Shown here piece after piece: positions 9,338 through 19,236 of a stretch of 47,559 nt of DNA. Position 1 is the first letter of the stretch. Every line of letters begins with the position of its first letter. Origin of the DNA: Alphaproteobacteria bacterium HGW-Alphaproteobacteria-7 (GTDB lineage Bacteria > Pseudomonadota > Alphaproteobacteria > Sphingomonadales > Sphingomonadaceae). Under the pieces are notes generated by a model, which saw only the letters and a program-made list of their open reading frames with translations, was not told the origin of the DNA and searched no databases. A program made the translations under genes and the position numbers. Location: the NCBI GenBank assembly GCA_002842735.1, contig PHEB01000016.1, forward strand, positions 1 through 47,559, given 5' to 3'.

Positions 9338-9533
9338 AACCGCTTCATCGCTGATTTCGCGCGGGGAACCTGCCTGCGCGCCCTTCGTCTAGGCTGAAAG
9401 TCACCGGTCGATGCGTGCATTGCCCGAAACAACGCGACGTTCTATCAGGCGTTGCGCTTGGTGACTTATAGAGGTAATACACTCCAGGACGTGAGGAACC
9501 CTCCGGGGGATCGGTCTGAGTGAGGGAACGGCG

Positions 9534-10724
9534 ATGAATTACGAGACAACGATCACGGCTGAGGCGGCCGACAGCGTGAGCACCGGTTTCAGCGGTTCGC
9601 GCACGCTGTCGGCACCTGCAATCCCGCGCTGGCTGCTGATCGGCGGGCTGGGCCTGTTTGGGCTGTTGCTCGCGATTGCGGCCTATTTCGCCATTGCCGG
9701 TGGGGAGCCGGTGGCGGTGGGCGATGATAATTCGCAGGCCCCCTCGGTCACAGTCATCACCCCCGGCAAGACTGCCGTGGCGGGCGAGATTGAAGCGCCC
9801 GGCACGCTCGCCGCGCGGCGGCCGATGCCGGTGGGCGTGGTCGGTGAAGGAGGGCAGGTGCTGCGCGTTACCGTTGATGCTGGTGATTGGGTGCAGGCAG
9901 GGCAAGTGCTCGCGGTGATCGATCGCAGCGTGCAGGTGGAGCAGGCCGAAGCGCAATCGGCGCAGGTCGAAGTCGCCCGGGCTGATGCCAATATCGCGCA
10001 GGCTAATCTTGATCGCTCAGTGCAACTGGTTGAACGCGGATTTGTGTCCAAGGCCGATGTTGACCGGCTGACCGCCACTCGCGATGCTGCGGCAGCGCGG
10101 GTCAAGGTCGCCGAGGCGCAATTGCGCGAACTGCGCGCCCGCAACCAGCGGTTGAATATTGTTGCCCCCGCGACGGGCTATGTCCTGGCCCGCAATGTCG
10201 AACCCGGCCAGACGGTGGGCGCGGGTTCGCCTGCGCTGTTCACCATTGCCAGCGGCGGGGAGATGGAACTGCTCGCCCAGCTCAGCGAAGAACAGCTCGC
10301 CAGCTTGTCGGTCGGCACCATTGCCAGCGTGACCCCGACCGGTTCAGAACAGACCTTTACGGGACAGGTGTGGCAGCTTTCCCCGGTGATTGATCAGGCG
10401 ACCCGGCAGGGCATTGCGCGGATTGCACTGCCCTTCGCGTCGGCATTGCGTCCCGGCGGCTTTGCCACGGCGCGCATCAATAGCGGCAGCTTCACCGCCA
10501 CGCTATTGCCTGAAAGTGCCGTGCTGGCCGATGGCGATGGCAGCTTTGTCTATATCGTCGGCGAAGATAGCAAGGCGGCGCGGCGCAGCGTCAAAACCGG
10601 CGCGGTGACCAAAAACGGAATCGCCATTATCGAAGGCCTGTCGGGTAACGAACGCGTCGTGCTGCGCGCCGGCGGGTTCCTCAACCCTGGTGAAACGGTC
10701 AATCCGCAACCGCTCAAGAAGTAA
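9534..10724 (+). CDS. RND efflux periplasmic adaptor (membrane fusion) subunit
   Basis: A 396-residue membrane-fusion protein that bridges an RND pump to an outer-membrane channel. A single N-terminal anchor 'IPRWLLIGGLGLFGLLLAIAAY' at about residues 31-54 holds it in the inner membrane. Next come a lipoyl/barrel-sandwich half ('GGQVLRVTVDAGDWVQAGQVLAVID'), a helical hairpin ('VEQAEAQSAQVEVARADANIAQANL' to 'AQLRELRARN'), the second lipoyl half ('IVAPATGYVLARNVEPGQTV') and a beta-barrel with membrane-proximal domain. A GAGGGAA ribosome site precedes ATG 9534. The permease gene follows after 74 nt. No outer-membrane factor or TetR-type regulator is encoded next to it, so the channel must be supplied from elsewhere. 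Confidence 0.93.
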   Translation: MNYETTITAEAADSVSTGFSGSRTLSAPAIPRWLLIGGLGLFGLLLAIAAYFAIAGGEPVAVGDDNSQAPSVTVITPGKTAVAGEIEAPGTLAARRPMPVGVVGEGGQVLRVTVDAGDWVQAGQVLAVIDRSVQVEQAEAQSAQVEVARADANIAQANLDRSVQLVERGFVSKADVDRLTATRDAAAARVKVAEAQLRELRARNQRLNIVAPATGYVLARNVEPGQTVGAGSPALFTIASGGEMELLAQLSEEQLASLSVGTIASVTPTGSEQTFTGQVWQLSPVIDQATRQGIARIALPFASALRPGGFATARINSGSFTATLLPESAVLADGDGSFVYIVGEDSKAARRSVKTGAVTKNGIAIIEGLSGNERVVLRAGGFLNPGETVNPQPLKK

Positions 10725-10798
10725 AATTTTCGTCCCCGCGCGGCTGGCCCGCGTAACTGACTGATACGCAAGAACCGCGCAACACAGGCAAGAACATC

Positions 10799-13700
10799 AT
10801 GGCTTTACGCGACATCTCGGCCTGGTCGATCCGCAACCCGGTGATTCCGCTGGTGTTGTTCACCGGTCTGTTGTTCGCCGGGATTGTCAGTTTCCTGCGG
10901 ATGGACGTGACCGATAACCCGGATGTCGAGTTCCCGGCGGTCAACGTCACGATTGCTCAACCCGGCGCTTCTCCGACCGAGATCGAAAACCAGATCACCC
11001 AGCGTGTCGAAAGCGCGCTGCGTGCGATCAACGGGGTCAATTCGCTCCAGTCGACCGCGCGCGAAGGCAGCTCCAACACCTTCGTCGAATTCGAGATCGG
11101 CACAAACCTGATCGAAGCAGTCAACGAGGTTGAAACCGCAATTGACGGCGTGCGCGGCAGCCTGCCCGACGGCATCCTTGAACCACGCGTGAGCAAGATC
11201 AACGTGGTGGGCGAACCGATCGGCTACGTAGCGGTTGAAGCCAATGACATGACGATTGAACAGCTCAGCTGGTTTATCGACGACACCATCGCCAAGCGGC
11301 TGCTCAAGATTGAGGGCATGGCCGAAGTCAACCGTTTCGGCGGGGTCGACCGAGAGATCGAGGTGATCCTTGATCCGGCGCGGATGCAGTCGCTTGGGGT
11401 CACTGCCTCGCAGATCAACGCTGTGCTGCGCCAGACCAACATCGATGCGGCGGGCGGCCTTGCCGAGATTGGCGGCACGCGACAGTCGCTGCGCGTGCTC
11501 GGCAATTCGAACAGTGCCTTTGCGCTGTCGCAAGCCCAGATCCAGCTCGGCGGTGGTCGCACCGTGCGGCTGGCCGATGTTGCGACAGTTCGCGACGGCT
11601 ATTCCGAACGCAATTCGATCAGCGAAGTTAATGGCAAGGAAGTTGTCAATTTCGCCATGAGCCGCGCGCGCGGCGCGTCTGATCTTACCGTCTATGATGC
11701 CGCGCTGGCCGAAATGGACAAGATCGAGGCTGAGAATGATGGCGTGAAGTTCATCAAACTGGCGACCAGCACCACCTACACCCGCGCCCAGTATAACACC
11801 TCGATCTGGGCGCTGGTCGAAGGCGCGGTTCTGGCGGTCGTGGTGGTGTTCCTGTTTCTGCGCGATTGGCGCGCGACCTTCATCAGCGCGGTGGCAATCC
11901 CGTTATCGGCGATCCCGACCTTCTTCTTCATGGATCTGCTGGGATTCAACCTCAACTTCCTGTCGCTGCTGGCGCTGGCGTTGGTGGCAGGCGTGCTGGT
12001 TGATGATGCGATCGTGGAGATCGAGAATATCGTGCGCCATATGCGCATGGGCAAAACCGCCTATCAGGCGAGCATCGATGCGGCCGACGAAATCGGCCTG
12101 CCGGTGGTCGCCACCAGTTTTTCGATCGTGGCGGTATTTTTGCCGGTCGGCCTGATGCCGGGGATTTCCGGCCAGTTTTTCCAGAATTTCGGGATCACGG
12201 TGGTGATCGCGGTGCTGATGAGCCTTGCCGTGGCGCGGATGATCACGCCGTTGATGGCGGCCTATTTTCTCAACGCCAAAGGCCATGCTGAACACGGCGC
12301 GGGGCGCTGGATCGACCGCTATATGCAGGTGCTCGCCTGGACGCTCGGCACTGGCAAAATGGCCGCGCGTCGCGCCGGACTGGACGGGCCGCGCCACCGG
12401 GCGTTTTACATGTTTGCGTTGTTGCTGACCGTGATCGTCCTGCTGATCGTGCCCGCGCTCACCTTGTTCGAACTGTTCAGCGGTTCGATCACCGGGGCGT
12501 GGAAGGGGTTGATCGGGCTTGACGTGCACAAGCAGATCGCCACCGTCGTTTCAAGCGATACCAATGGCTTCGTTCATAAGTTCGTGGCGAAAATTTTCGA
12601 AATCGTGATCGTGCTGCTGGTCTCGGCCCTGTCATTCCTGTCCGGATGGCTGGCGTTCAAGGCGATTGAATTGTTTGGGAGCGGCTCAAGCCGAATTGCA
12701 CAAGGTACCCGCTGGCTGACCGCGCGGTTCTATGATCATCGTGTGTGGATGCTGGCGATTGGCTGGTTTTCGTTCCTCATCACGATCCTGCTGTTCGGGC
12801 AGACTCCGCCGCAATTTCAGCCCAGCATCGATACCGAAAACAGCCGGGTCGAAATCGAGATGGTTCCGGGCACAACGCTTGCCGAAACCAAGCGAATCGT
12901 CAACGGTGTCGCCGACCGGCTGCGGCAGGAACCCGAGGTTGAACGCCTGCTGGAACGCATCCGACAGGGCGAAACCTCATCTATTTTCGTCAGACTGAAG
13001 GAAGATCGCGCGCGCACGTCGATCGCGTTCGAACGCGAGCTTGCGCCCGAACTCGCCAAGATCCCCGATGCCCGTGTGCGGTTCCGGTCGCAAAGCGGCG
13101 GGTTCGGTTCGGGCCGCGATATGACCGTGATGCTCGCAGGTTCCGATCCGGTGCTGCTCGATCAGACCGCAACGCAGCTGGTCGAGGAGATGAAAGGCCT
13201 GCGTTCGCTGGTCGCCCCGCGCATCAGCGCCGACCTCAACCGCCCCGAAATCATCATCACCCCGCGTGACAAGATCGCCGCTGAACTCGGCGTCACCACC
13301 GCCGCGCTGTCGCAGACGATCCGCATCGCGACCTTGGGCGAGATTGAACAGAACGCGGCGCGATTCTCGCTGTCGGACCGCCAGATCCCGATCGTAGTGC
13401 GCCTGTCCGAAGAAGCCCGCACCGATTTCCGCACTATCGAAAACCTGCCGGTGCCTACCGCCAATGGCGGATCGGTTCCGCTGAGCCGGGTGGCGGAAAT
13501 CACCTTCGGTTCCGGGCCGACCGCGATTCAGCGTTACAACCAGAACCGCCGGGTTCTGGTTGGCGCAGACCTTGCCGCAGGGGTTCTCAAGGGTGAAGCG
13601 CAAGCGCAGATCGATGCGTTGCCGGTGCTGCAAGATCTGCCCGTGGGCGTGATCCGCGATGTGGTGGGTGAAGAGCAATGGCAGGCCGAACTGGTTCAAA

Positions 13701-14344
13701 GCCTGATCATCGCCGTCATTTCTGGCGTGTTGCTGGTGTTTGCAGTGCTGGTGCTGCTCTACAAGCGCTTGATGAGCCCGCTGGTCAACATGACCTCACT
13801 GGCGCTCGCGCCGCTCGGGGGTGTGCTGTTGATCTGGCTGACGGGTCAGGCGCAATCAATGCCGGTCTATATCGGCATCCTGTTGCTGCTCGGCATCGTG
13901 TCGAAAAACTCGATCCTGCTGATCGACTTCGCCATCGAGGAGATGAACAAGGGCGTGCCCAAGCTTGAGGCGATCATTGATGCAGGCCACAAGCGCGCGC
14001 AGCCGATCGTGATGACCACCGTGGCGATGACCGCCGGGATGGTGCCGGTGGCACTGTCGCTTAGCGGTGACGGGGCGTGGCGTCAGCCGATGGGGATCGT
14101 GGTGATCGGCGGGCTGGTGCTCTCAACGCTGCTGACGCTGCTGATCGTCCCGGCGGGCTTCAGTCTGGCTGACGGGTTTGAAAAGCGCATCGGGCCATGG
14201 CTGCGGGCGCGAGTTCTGACTTACAAGCCGGGCGATGACACCCGCCAGCACCTCGCGCCTGATCAACCGTTTCCCGGCCTGCCCGGCGGGGCCAAGCCGA
14301 CCCCTGCGCGGCGCGCGCCGCCGGGGGCAGAACCGGCCGAGTGA
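10799..14344 (+). CDS. RND efflux permease with extra membrane helices in the central loop
   Basis: Inner-membrane proton-driven RND pump (HAE/AcrB-like), 1181 residues, against about 1030-1050 usually. TM1 is '[19 protein letters not shown]'. The porter domain follows with '[20 protein letters not shown]'. TM4 carries the proton-relay acids in '[18 protein letters not shown]'. The second half repeats this pattern, with '[14 protein letters not shown]' and '[14 protein letters not shown]'. Between TM6 and TM7 (about residues 516-645) lies an insertion with two added hydrophobic stretches, '[20 protein letters not shown]' and '[19 protein letters not shown]', so the predicted topology has 14 helices. 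The C-terminus is a Pro/Arg-rich cytoplasmic tail. It is transcribed with the adaptor gene; the substrate is unknown. Confidence 0.94.
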   Translation: MALRDISAWSIRNPVIPLVLFTGLLFAGIVSFLRMDVTDNPDVEFPAVNVTIAQPGASPTEIENQITQRVESALRAINGVNSLQSTAREGSSNTFVEFEIGTNLIEAVNEVETAIDGVRGSLPDGILEPRVSKINVVGEPIGYVAVEANDMTIEQLSWFIDDTIAKRLLKIEGMAEVNRFGGVDREIEVILDPARMQSLGVTASQINAVLRQTNIDAAGGLAEIGGTRQSLRVLGNSNSAFALSQAQIQLGGGRTVRLADVATVRDGYSERNSISEVNGKEVVNFAMSRARGASDLTVYDAALAEMDKIEAENDGVKFIKLATSTTYTRAQYNTSIWALVEGAVLAVVVVFLFLRDWRATFISAVAIPLSAIPTFFFMDLLGFNLNFLSLLALALVAGVLVDDAIVEIENIVRHMRMGKTAYQASIDAADEIGLPVVATSFSIVAVFLPVGLMPGISGQFFQNFGITVVIAVLMSLAVARMITPLMAAYFLNAKGHAEHGAGRWIDRYMQVLAWTLGTGKMAARRAGLDGPRHRAFYMFALLLTVIVLLIVPALTLFELFSGSITGAWKGLIGLDVHKQIATVVSSDTNGFVHKFVAKIFEIVIVLLVSALSFLSGWLAFKAIELFGSGSSRIAQGTRWLTARFYDHRVWMLAIGWFSFLITILLFGQTPPQFQPSIDTENSRVEIEMVPGTTLAETKRIVNGVADRLRQEPEVERLLERIRQGETSSIFVRLKEDRARTSIAFERELAPELAKIPDARVRFRSQSGGFGSGRDMTVMLAGSDPVLLDQTATQLVEEMKGLRSLVAPRISADLNRPEIIITPRDKIAAELGVTTAALSQTIRIATLGEIEQNAARFSLSDRQIPIVVRLSEEARTDFRTIENLPVPTANGGSVPLSRVAEITFGSGPTAIQRYNQNRRVLVGADLAAGVLKGEAQAQIDALPVLQDLPVGVIRDVVGEEQWQAELVQSLIIAVISGVLLVFAVLVLLYKRLMSPLVNMTSLALAPLGGVLLIWLTGQAQSMPVYIGILLLLGIVSKNSILLIDFAIEEMNKGVPKLEAIIDAGHKRAQPIVMTTVAMTAGMVPVALSLSGDGAWRQPMGIVVIGGLVLSTLLTLLIVPAGFSLADGFEKRIGPWLRARVLTYKPGDDTRQHLAPDQPFPGLPGGAKPTPARRAPPGAEPAE

Positions 14345-14406
14345 GCGCTAAGGGCGTGATCGCTAAAGACGTGACTGACAGGCCGGAACCGGGCTAAAGA
14401 CGGCCC

Positions 14407-15705
14407 ATGGCGACACGTTCCCTGAGGCCCCTGACCTTCGGCGGAGAGCCGCTGACCGCTGACCGGGCGCGGCGCATGCGCTGGACGGCCACAGGGATGC
14501 TGGCGGCAATGGCGGTGGTGTTCATCGCCACCCACGGGCTGGAGGCGGCGCATCCGGCGTGGGGCTATGTCAATGCCTTCGCCGAAGCCGCAATGGTTGG
14601 CGGGCTGGCCGATTGGTTCGCGGTGACAGCCCTGTTCCGCCATCCGCTGGGCCTACCGATCCCGCACACCGCGATCATCCCTGACAACAAGGACCGCATT
14701 GCCGATACCATGGCGCAATTCCTGCGCGAAAACTTCCTCACCCCCTCGGTGGTCGCGCGGCGGATGGCGGGGATGAACATCGCCAAGGCGGCGGGCGAGT
14801 TTCTGGCCGCCTCGCCAGAACGCGGCGCGGATGGCAGCATTGACGAACGTTCACGCATCACCAGCGGCGCGGCGGAATTGCTGGCCGAGGTGCTCGAATC
14901 GCTCGATCCCGACCGGCTCGGCAATCAGGTGCGCAGCGGGCTGGCAGGGCAATTGGCCAAGCTCGACATCGCCCCGCTCGCCGGGCGGATGATCGAAACG
15001 ACGATGGCCGACCGCCGCCATCAACCGCTGATCGATGGCTTCGTGCGCTGGGCGGGCCTCACTATCGAGGATAACGAGGATACGCTGCGCGAGATCATCC
15101 ATCAGCGTGTGGCGGGTGTGCTGCGCTGGACGGGGCTCGACAAGACGATTTCCTCCAGCGTGCTCGACGGGCTGTATAAATTGCTCGCCGAAGTGCTGGT
15201 CGATCCGCACCATCCGCTGCGCGCCAAGATCGAGGAAGGGCTGCAAAAGCTCGGCCAGGATTTGCAGCACGACCCCGAAACCCGCGCCAAGGTGGAGGAG
15301 ATGAAGCGCGATCTGATCGCCAATCCGGCGGTGGCGGTGTGGTGGACCGGCGTGTGGGAGCGTATCCGCCGGTCACTGATCACCCGCGCGCGCGATCCCG
15401 AAAGCGGGATGGGCGAGGAAATGCGCGTGATGCTCGGCGAATTGGGCGAGGCGCTGCAAGCGGACGCGCGGCTGCAACACCAGATCAACCGCTTCGCCCG
15501 CCGCACGATGGTGGGCGTCTCCACCCGTTACGGCGGGCAGATCGTCACGCTGGTGTCAGAAACGGTGAAGCGCTGGGACGCGGTGACGATCACCGACCGG
15601 ATCGAAAGCGCAGTAGGCCGCGATCTCCAGTTCATCCGCATCAACGGCACGCTGGTCGGCGGGTTGGTGGGGATGACGCTGCATTTTATTACGACGGTGT
15701 TGTGA
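14407..15705 (+). CDS. DUF445 family membrane protein
   Basis: A 432-residue DUF445 (YjiN-like) protein of unknown function. An N-terminal membrane helix 'MLAAMAVVFIATHGLEAAHP' is followed by the family signature 'AFAEAAMVGGLADWFAVTALFRHPLGLPI' (residues about 57-85), with 'PHTAIIPDNKDRIADTMAQFLREN' just after it. A long helical middle (about residues 100-400) follows, and a C-terminal hydrophobic segment 'GTLVGGLVGMTLHFITTVL' ends the protein. This two-anchor layout is usual for the family. The gene begins 62 nt after the RND permease and may be read through from it or have its own promoter. It is the last core gene before the restriction-modification insertion. Confidence 0.9.
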   Translation: MATRSLRPLTFGGEPLTADRARRMRWTATGMLAAMAVVFIATHGLEAAHPAWGYVNAFAEAAMVGGLADWFAVTALFRHPLGLPIPHTAIIPDNKDRIADTMAQFLRENFLTPSVVARRMAGMNIAKAAGEFLAASPERGADGSIDERSRITSGAAELLAEVLESLDPDRLGNQVRSGLAGQLAKLDIAPLAGRMIETTMADRRHQPLIDGFVRWAGLTIEDNEDTLREIIHQRVAGVLRWTGLDKTISSSVLDGLYKLLAEVLVDPHHPLRAKIEEGLQKLGQDLQHDPETRAKVEEMKRDLIANPAVAVWWTGVWERIRRSLITRARDPESGMGEEMRVMLGELGEALQADARLQHQINRFARRTMVGVSTRYGGQIVTLVSETVKRWDAVTITDRIESAVGRDLQFIRINGTLVGGLVGMTLHFITTVL

Positions 15706-15775
15706 TGGGGGCGTGCAGGAGGCCATACGACACAGATTAAACCCATCGGTCCATCCGTGACGAACACATGAAGGC

Positions 15776-15805
15776 TTGACGTAAGAATCTTCATCTCTCT
15801 ATGGT
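15776..15805 (+). promoter_or_regulatory. Candidate sigma70-type promoter of the restriction-modification pair
   Basis: TTGACG (15776-15781), an 18-nt spacer and TATGGT (15800-15805) lie just ahead of the methyltransferase gene in an AT-richer stretch. If this is the promoter, the ATG at 15801 falls inside the -10 box and translation must start at 15843. The match is by eye. Confidence 0.5.
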
Positions 15806-15842
15806 GCAAACAGACAGAGAACATAGGTGGAACGAGAAACGT

Positions 15843-16796
15843 ATGTACGCCGAGGATCTCCTATTAAATCACGCTGACGCTCTGGACCTTCGTAACCGCC
15901 AGTGGACCCAAAGCCGCATTGCTCCGAGTTGGGTTGACCTCAGCGAAGTTGGGCTTGATCAGTTTTTCACCACGCCTCATGTGGCGGCAGATTGCTATGC
16001 CGAAATGAGACGATTTCTCGCCGAGCGTGGCGATGATGCAAGTGCGTTCGACTACATTGAGCCATCGGCAGGCTCAGGTGCCTTCTACGATCTTTTGCCT
16101 ATTGAACGGCGTACAGGCATCGATGTCCTGCCGTTGCGGAGAGACTTCGTGCGCAGCGACTTCCTTACATGGTCTCCAGAGGCCAAGCAGGGCAACATTG
16201 TAATCGGCAACCCCCCGTTTGGCTATCGGGCGTGGCTGGCGCTCGCGTTCGTAAATCATGCAGCAAAGTTTGCCGATCACATCGGCATGATCTTGCCAAT
16301 GGCTTTTCAGAGCGATGGCAAAGGGAGTCCGAAGCACCGAGTGAAAGGTATGGCGCTCCAGTCTTCGCGTATCCTGCCACCGGAGAGCTTTGTGGATGCG
16401 ATGGGGCGTGCCGTGAAGGTTAATGCGCTCTGGCAAATTTGGTCCAAGGGCGAGAATACTAGTGCTCACCGTGTCTCCTGCTCAGATTGGGTGGAGCTAT
16501 TTACGGTTGATCAGCGCAAGGAACGGCTCTGTGGCCAAGCTAAAATGGCGGATGCTGACTGGTTTCTTCAGCGGACTTTTTACCATGAGCCACCAAGCCT
16601 TGTGAAGAGTTTTAGCCAAGTGCGATACGTTTGTGGCTATGGGCTCATTATCAAGCGGGCCAAGCGCGAAATCACAAAACACCTCCAGCAAGTTGACTGG
16701 CTGCAATACAGCAATCTAGCCGCGCACAACTGTCGACATATCAGCATGTACCACATCGAACGTGCGCTTGTGGACGGCGGCTATGTCAACGCCTGA
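15843..16796 (+). CDS. N6-adenine DNA methyltransferase of a type II restriction-modification system
   Basis: SAM-dependent DNA methyltransferase, 317 residues from the chosen start. The motif order fits the gamma class: motif X 'QFFTTPHVAADCY', motif I 'EPSAGSGAF' (residues 73-81), then the catalytic motif IV 'NPPF' (residues 123-126) within 'IVIGNPPFGYRAWLALAF'. The C-terminal part, about residues 190-317, should hold the target-recognition region; specificity cannot be read from sequence. I chose ATG 15843 because the in-frame ATG 15801 overlaps a likely -10 box. Base composition drops to about half GC in sampled lines, well below the neighbours. The next gene overlaps it by 14 nt and encodes a putative cognate nuclease. 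Confidence 0.88.
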   Translation: MYAEDLLLNHADALDLRNRQWTQSRIAPSWVDLSEVGLDQFFTTPHVAADCYAEMRRFLAERGDDASAFDYIEPSAGSGAFYDLLPIERRTGIDVLPLRRDFVRSDFLTWSPEAKQGNIVIGNPPFGYRAWLALAFVNHAAKFADHIGMILPMAFQSDGKGSPKHRVKGMALQSSRILPPESFVDAMGRAVKVNALWQIWSKGENTSAHRVSCSDWVELFTVDQRKERLCGQAKMADADWFLQRTFYHEPPSLVKSFSQVRYVCGYGLIIKRAKREITKHLQQVDWLQYSNLAAHNCRHISMYHIERALVDGGYVNA

Positions 16797-17307
16797 TTAC
16801 GAAGGTCTGATGGAAGCGGCTATTGCAGCCGCCTCAAATCATGCAAAATGGTCCGGGGCAAAATACGAAGGAATTAAGACGGTCAGCAACACGGCAGTGG
16901 GCAAGGTCGGGCAAACCTTCGTCGAGAACCTCTGTTTGGCCTTAGGGCTACCGTATGCAGTTCCGATGGCTGGCACGAAACGCCTTAATCAGAGCCCTTG
17001 GGATATTGAAATCTTAGGCAAAGAATTTGAATTGAAGACTGCTACTGAGGACGTAAGCGGTTGCTTTCAGTTCAATCATATCCGATATCATCGGCCTTAC
17101 GACGCTGCAATTTTCGTCGGAGTGGCGCCAAATAGCATCCTGTTCGCTTGCTACTCTAAAGCTGATTTAGTGACCGGCAAGGCAGGTCGCCTTGTCTCGA
17201 TGGAGAAAGGGGCGAACGCGTCATACAAGTTCACGCGCCACCCCCAGACTCTTCACCCAATCTCCGAGTTCGAAGCAAGGATACGGGACTTGGTCTCGGA
17301 TCTTTGA
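16783..17307 (+). CDS. Putative type II restriction endonuclease (PD-(D/E)XK type)
   Basis: A 174-residue protein with no named family that I recognise, called a restriction enzyme from its catalytic pattern and context. Asp74 in 'SPWDIEILG', then Glu83 and Lys85 in 'EFELKTA', give D-x8-E-x-K, the PD-(D/E)XK nuclease arrangement; Lys/Gln-rich loops such as '[11 protein letters not shown]' could contact DNA. Upstream '[20 protein letters not shown]' forms the helix usually preceding the core. The ATG at 16783 overlaps the methyltransferase stop by 14 nt and has a GGACGGCGG ribosome site; a GTG at 16762 is less likely. Expressing the nuclease after the methylase by overlap is common in compact systems. 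It ends 36 nt before the convergent etfA. Confidence 0.72.
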   Translation: MSTPDYEGLMEAAIAAASNHAKWSGAKYEGIKTVSNTAVGKVGQTFVENLCLALGLPYAVPMAGTKRLNQSPWDIEILGKEFELKTATEDVSGCFQFNHIRYHRPYDAAIFVGVAPNSILFACYSKADLVTGKAGRLVSMEKGANASYKFTRHPQTLHPISEFEARIRDLVSDL

Positions 17308-17343
17308 TGCCGATATCGCCGCCCTCAAAAGATGGCGCATCCT

Positions 17344-18273
17344 CTACAACACCCCGGTCAGCTCCGGCACGGCGGCATACAGATCCGCGACCAGCCCGAT
17401 ATCCGCGACCTGGAAGATCGGCGCGTCTTCGTCCTTGTTGATTGCGATGATGACTTTGGAATCCTTCATCCCGGCAAGGTGCTGGATGGCGCCCGAGATG
17501 CCGATGGCGAAGTAAACTTCCGGCGCAACGATCTTGCCGGTCTGGCCGACCTGATAATCGTTGGGGACATAGCCCGCATCCACCGCCGCGCGGCTCGCGC
17601 CGATGGCGGCGCCCAGCTTGTCGGCCAACGGGGTGATCACGGCTTCGAAGGTTTCCGCGTCCTTCAACGCGCGGCCACCCGACACGATGATCTTGGCGCT
17701 GGTCAGTTCGGGGCGTTCGCTCTTGGCGATTTCCGAGCTGACGAAGCTGGAAATGCCCGCATCGCCCGCGCCGCTGACGGCTTCGATAGTGGCCGATCCG
17801 CCCTCGGTCGCGGCCTTTTCAAACGCGGTGCCGCGCACAGTGATCACCAGCTTGGCATCGGTCGATTCGACCGTCGCGATGGCGTTGCCCGCGTAAATCG
17901 GGCGGGTGAAGGTCTTCGGCCCCTCGACCGAGAGAATTTCCGATACCTGCATCACATCGAGATGCGCGGCGACGCGCGGGGCGATGTTCTTGCCGCTGGT
18001 GGTGGCCGGCGCGAGGAAGGCGTCGTGATGTTCCATCAGCGCCGCGGCGAGCGGGGCGACGTTTTCGGCCAGCCCGTTGGCATAGGCGGCGTCATCCGCG
18101 ACGTGCACCTTGGCCACGCCAGCGATCTTCGCGGCAGCCTCTGCCACGCCGCCGCAATTGTGGCCCGCGATCAGCAGGTGCACTTCGCCCAGTTTCGATG
18201 CAGCGGTGACGACCGCGAGGGTCGCGTCGTGCAGCTTGGTGTTGTCATGTTCGACGAGAACCAGAGTCTTCAT
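17344..18273 (-). CDS. etfA: Electron transfer flavoprotein subunit alpha
   Basis: Alpha subunit of the soluble FAD-containing electron carrier that takes electrons from acyl-CoA and related dehydrogenases and passes them to ETF-ubiquinone oxidoreductase. Its 309 residues are the usual length. The N-terminal '[17 protein letters not shown]' begins the nucleotide-fold domain. The C-terminal FAD-binding region is clear: '[19 protein letters not shown]', '[22 protein letters not shown]', '[20 protein letters not shown]' and '[20 protein letters not shown]'. It is downstream of etfB, with 122 nt between them occupied by a palindromic repeat. That hairpin could lower etfA relative to etfB expression (inference). 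Confidence 0.97.
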   Translation of the reverse strand: MKTLVLVEHDNTKLHDATLAVVTAASKLGEVHLLIAGHNCGGVAEAAAKIAGVAKVHVADDAAYANGLAENVAPLAAALMEHHDAFLAPATTSGKNIAPRVAAHLDVMQVSEILSVEGPKTFTRPIYAGNAIATVESTDAKLVITVRGTAFEKAATEGGSATIEAVSGAGDAGISSFVSSEIAKSERPELTSAKIIVSGGRALKDAETFEAVITPLADKLGAAIGASRAAVDAGYVPNDYQVGQTGKIVAPEVYFAIGISGAIQHLAGMKDSKVIIAINKDEDAPIFQVADIGLVADLYAAVPELTGVL

Positions 18274-18293
18274 TGAACTTACCTCTCAAATTC

Positions 18294-18386
18294 CGTTCGG
18301 GCTGAGCTTGTCGAAGCCCTGTCCTTCTTTTCTCCGTTCCAATCGCCTCAAGCAAGGCAGCCCTTCGACAAGCTCAGGGTGAACGG
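18294..18386. repeat. Palindromic repeat pair (TCGACAAGCTCAG family) between etfB and etfA
   Basis: Two inverted copies of one short unit: GCTGAGCTTGTCGAAG near 18301-18316 and CTTCGACAAGCTCAG near 18363-18377, with outer CGTTCGG and GTGAACGG. Each copy can fold by itself: GGGCT...AGCCC in the first, CCCT...AGGG in the second. The stems differ but the loop core is conserved, which is compensatory change. The same family recurs at 30482-30571. It lies inside the etfBA transcript. Confidence 0.85.
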
Positions 18387-18395
18387 AGGATGGGA

Positions 18396-19142
18396 TCACG
18401 CGATGCCGAGCGCCTTGATCTTCTCAACCAGCGCGGCAACGTCGGCGACCTTTTCGCCCGCCTGACGCACCGGCGGTTCTGCGACCTTGAGCGTGGTGAG
18501 GCGCGGGGTCAGATCGACGCCGTAATCGGCAGCGGTCTTGTTCGCGAGCGGCTTTTGCTTGGCCTTCATGATGTTCGGCAGCGAGGCATAGCGCGGCTCG
18601 TTCAGGCGCAGGTCGGTGGTGACGATCGCGGGCATGGCGAGTTTCACGGTCTGCAAGCCGCCATCGACTTCGCGTTTCACGGTCACAGAATCGCCTTCCA
18701 CCTCGACGGTGTTGGCAAAGGTGCCCTGCGGACGGCCCATCAGCGCGGCGAGCATCTGGCCAGTCTGGTTCGAATCGTCGCTGATCGACTGCTTGCCAAG
18801 GATGATGAGGCCGGGGGCTTCTTCATCGGCGATGGCTTTGAGGATCTTGGCAACGGCGAGCGGTTCAACCTCTTCGTCGCTTTCCACCAGGATCGCGCGG
18901 TCTGCGCCCATGGCGAGCGCGGTGCGCAGCGTTTCCTGCGCCTTGGCCGGGCCGACGGACACGGCGACGATTTCGGTGGCCGCGCCCTTTTCCTTGAGGC
19001 GGATGGCTTCCTCGATCGCGATTTCGTCGAACGGGTTCATGCTCATCTTGACGTTGGCAAGATCAACGCCGCTGCCGTCGGCCTTGACCCGCGGTTTGAC
19101 GTTGTAATCGATCACCCGCTTTACGGGGACGAGGATCTTCAT
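18396..19142 (-). CDS. etfB: Electron transfer flavoprotein subunit beta
   Basis: Beta subunit of the electron transfer flavoprotein, which binds AMP and docks to dehydrogenases. The 248 residues match the family. Signatures: '[19 protein letters not shown]', '[19 protein letters not shown]', '[25 protein letters not shown]', and the dehydrogenase recognition loop region '[19 protein letters not shown]', which contains the conserved Leu of 'LPNIMKAK'. It is the first gene of the etfBA pair. A palindrome located in its promoter spacer (19201-19214) suggests control by a MerR/LiuR-like regulator. It begins 94 nt after the sucC stop on the same strand. Confidence 0.97.
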   Translation of the reverse strand: MKILVPVKRVIDYNVKPRVKADGSGVDLANVKMSMNPFDEIAIEEAIRLKEKGAATEIVAVSVGPAKAQETLRTALAMGADRAILVESDEEVEPLAVAKILKAIADEEAPGLIILGKQSISDDSNQTGQMLAALMGRPQGTFANTVEVEGDSVTVKREVDGGLQTVKLAMPAIVTTDLRLNEPRYASLPNIMKAKQKPLANKTAADYGVDLTPRLTTLKVAEPPVRQAGEKVADVAALVEKIKALGIA

Positions 19143-19189
19143 GGGGCGTTCCTTCCTCTCAAAGAATCACTGGTTACGCATTGGCCGCC

Positions 19190-19218
19190 CGCCTAACTTG
19201 CGTTTACGTAAACGTCAA
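19190..19218 (-). promoter_or_regulatory. etfBA promoter with palindromic operator in the spacer
   Basis: Read leftward, TTGACG (19218-19213) and TAGGCG (19195-19190) are 17 nt apart. The perfect 14-bp palindrome CGTTTACGTAAACG (19201-19214) fills the spacer and overlaps the -35 box. MerR-family activators bind spacer palindromes, and LiuR of this family controls branched-chain amino acid and fatty acid oxidation genes in proteobacteria. The assignment to LiuR is from memory of its motif. Confidence 0.55.
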
Positions 19219-19236
19219 GCTGGGCGGGCGCTTGAA

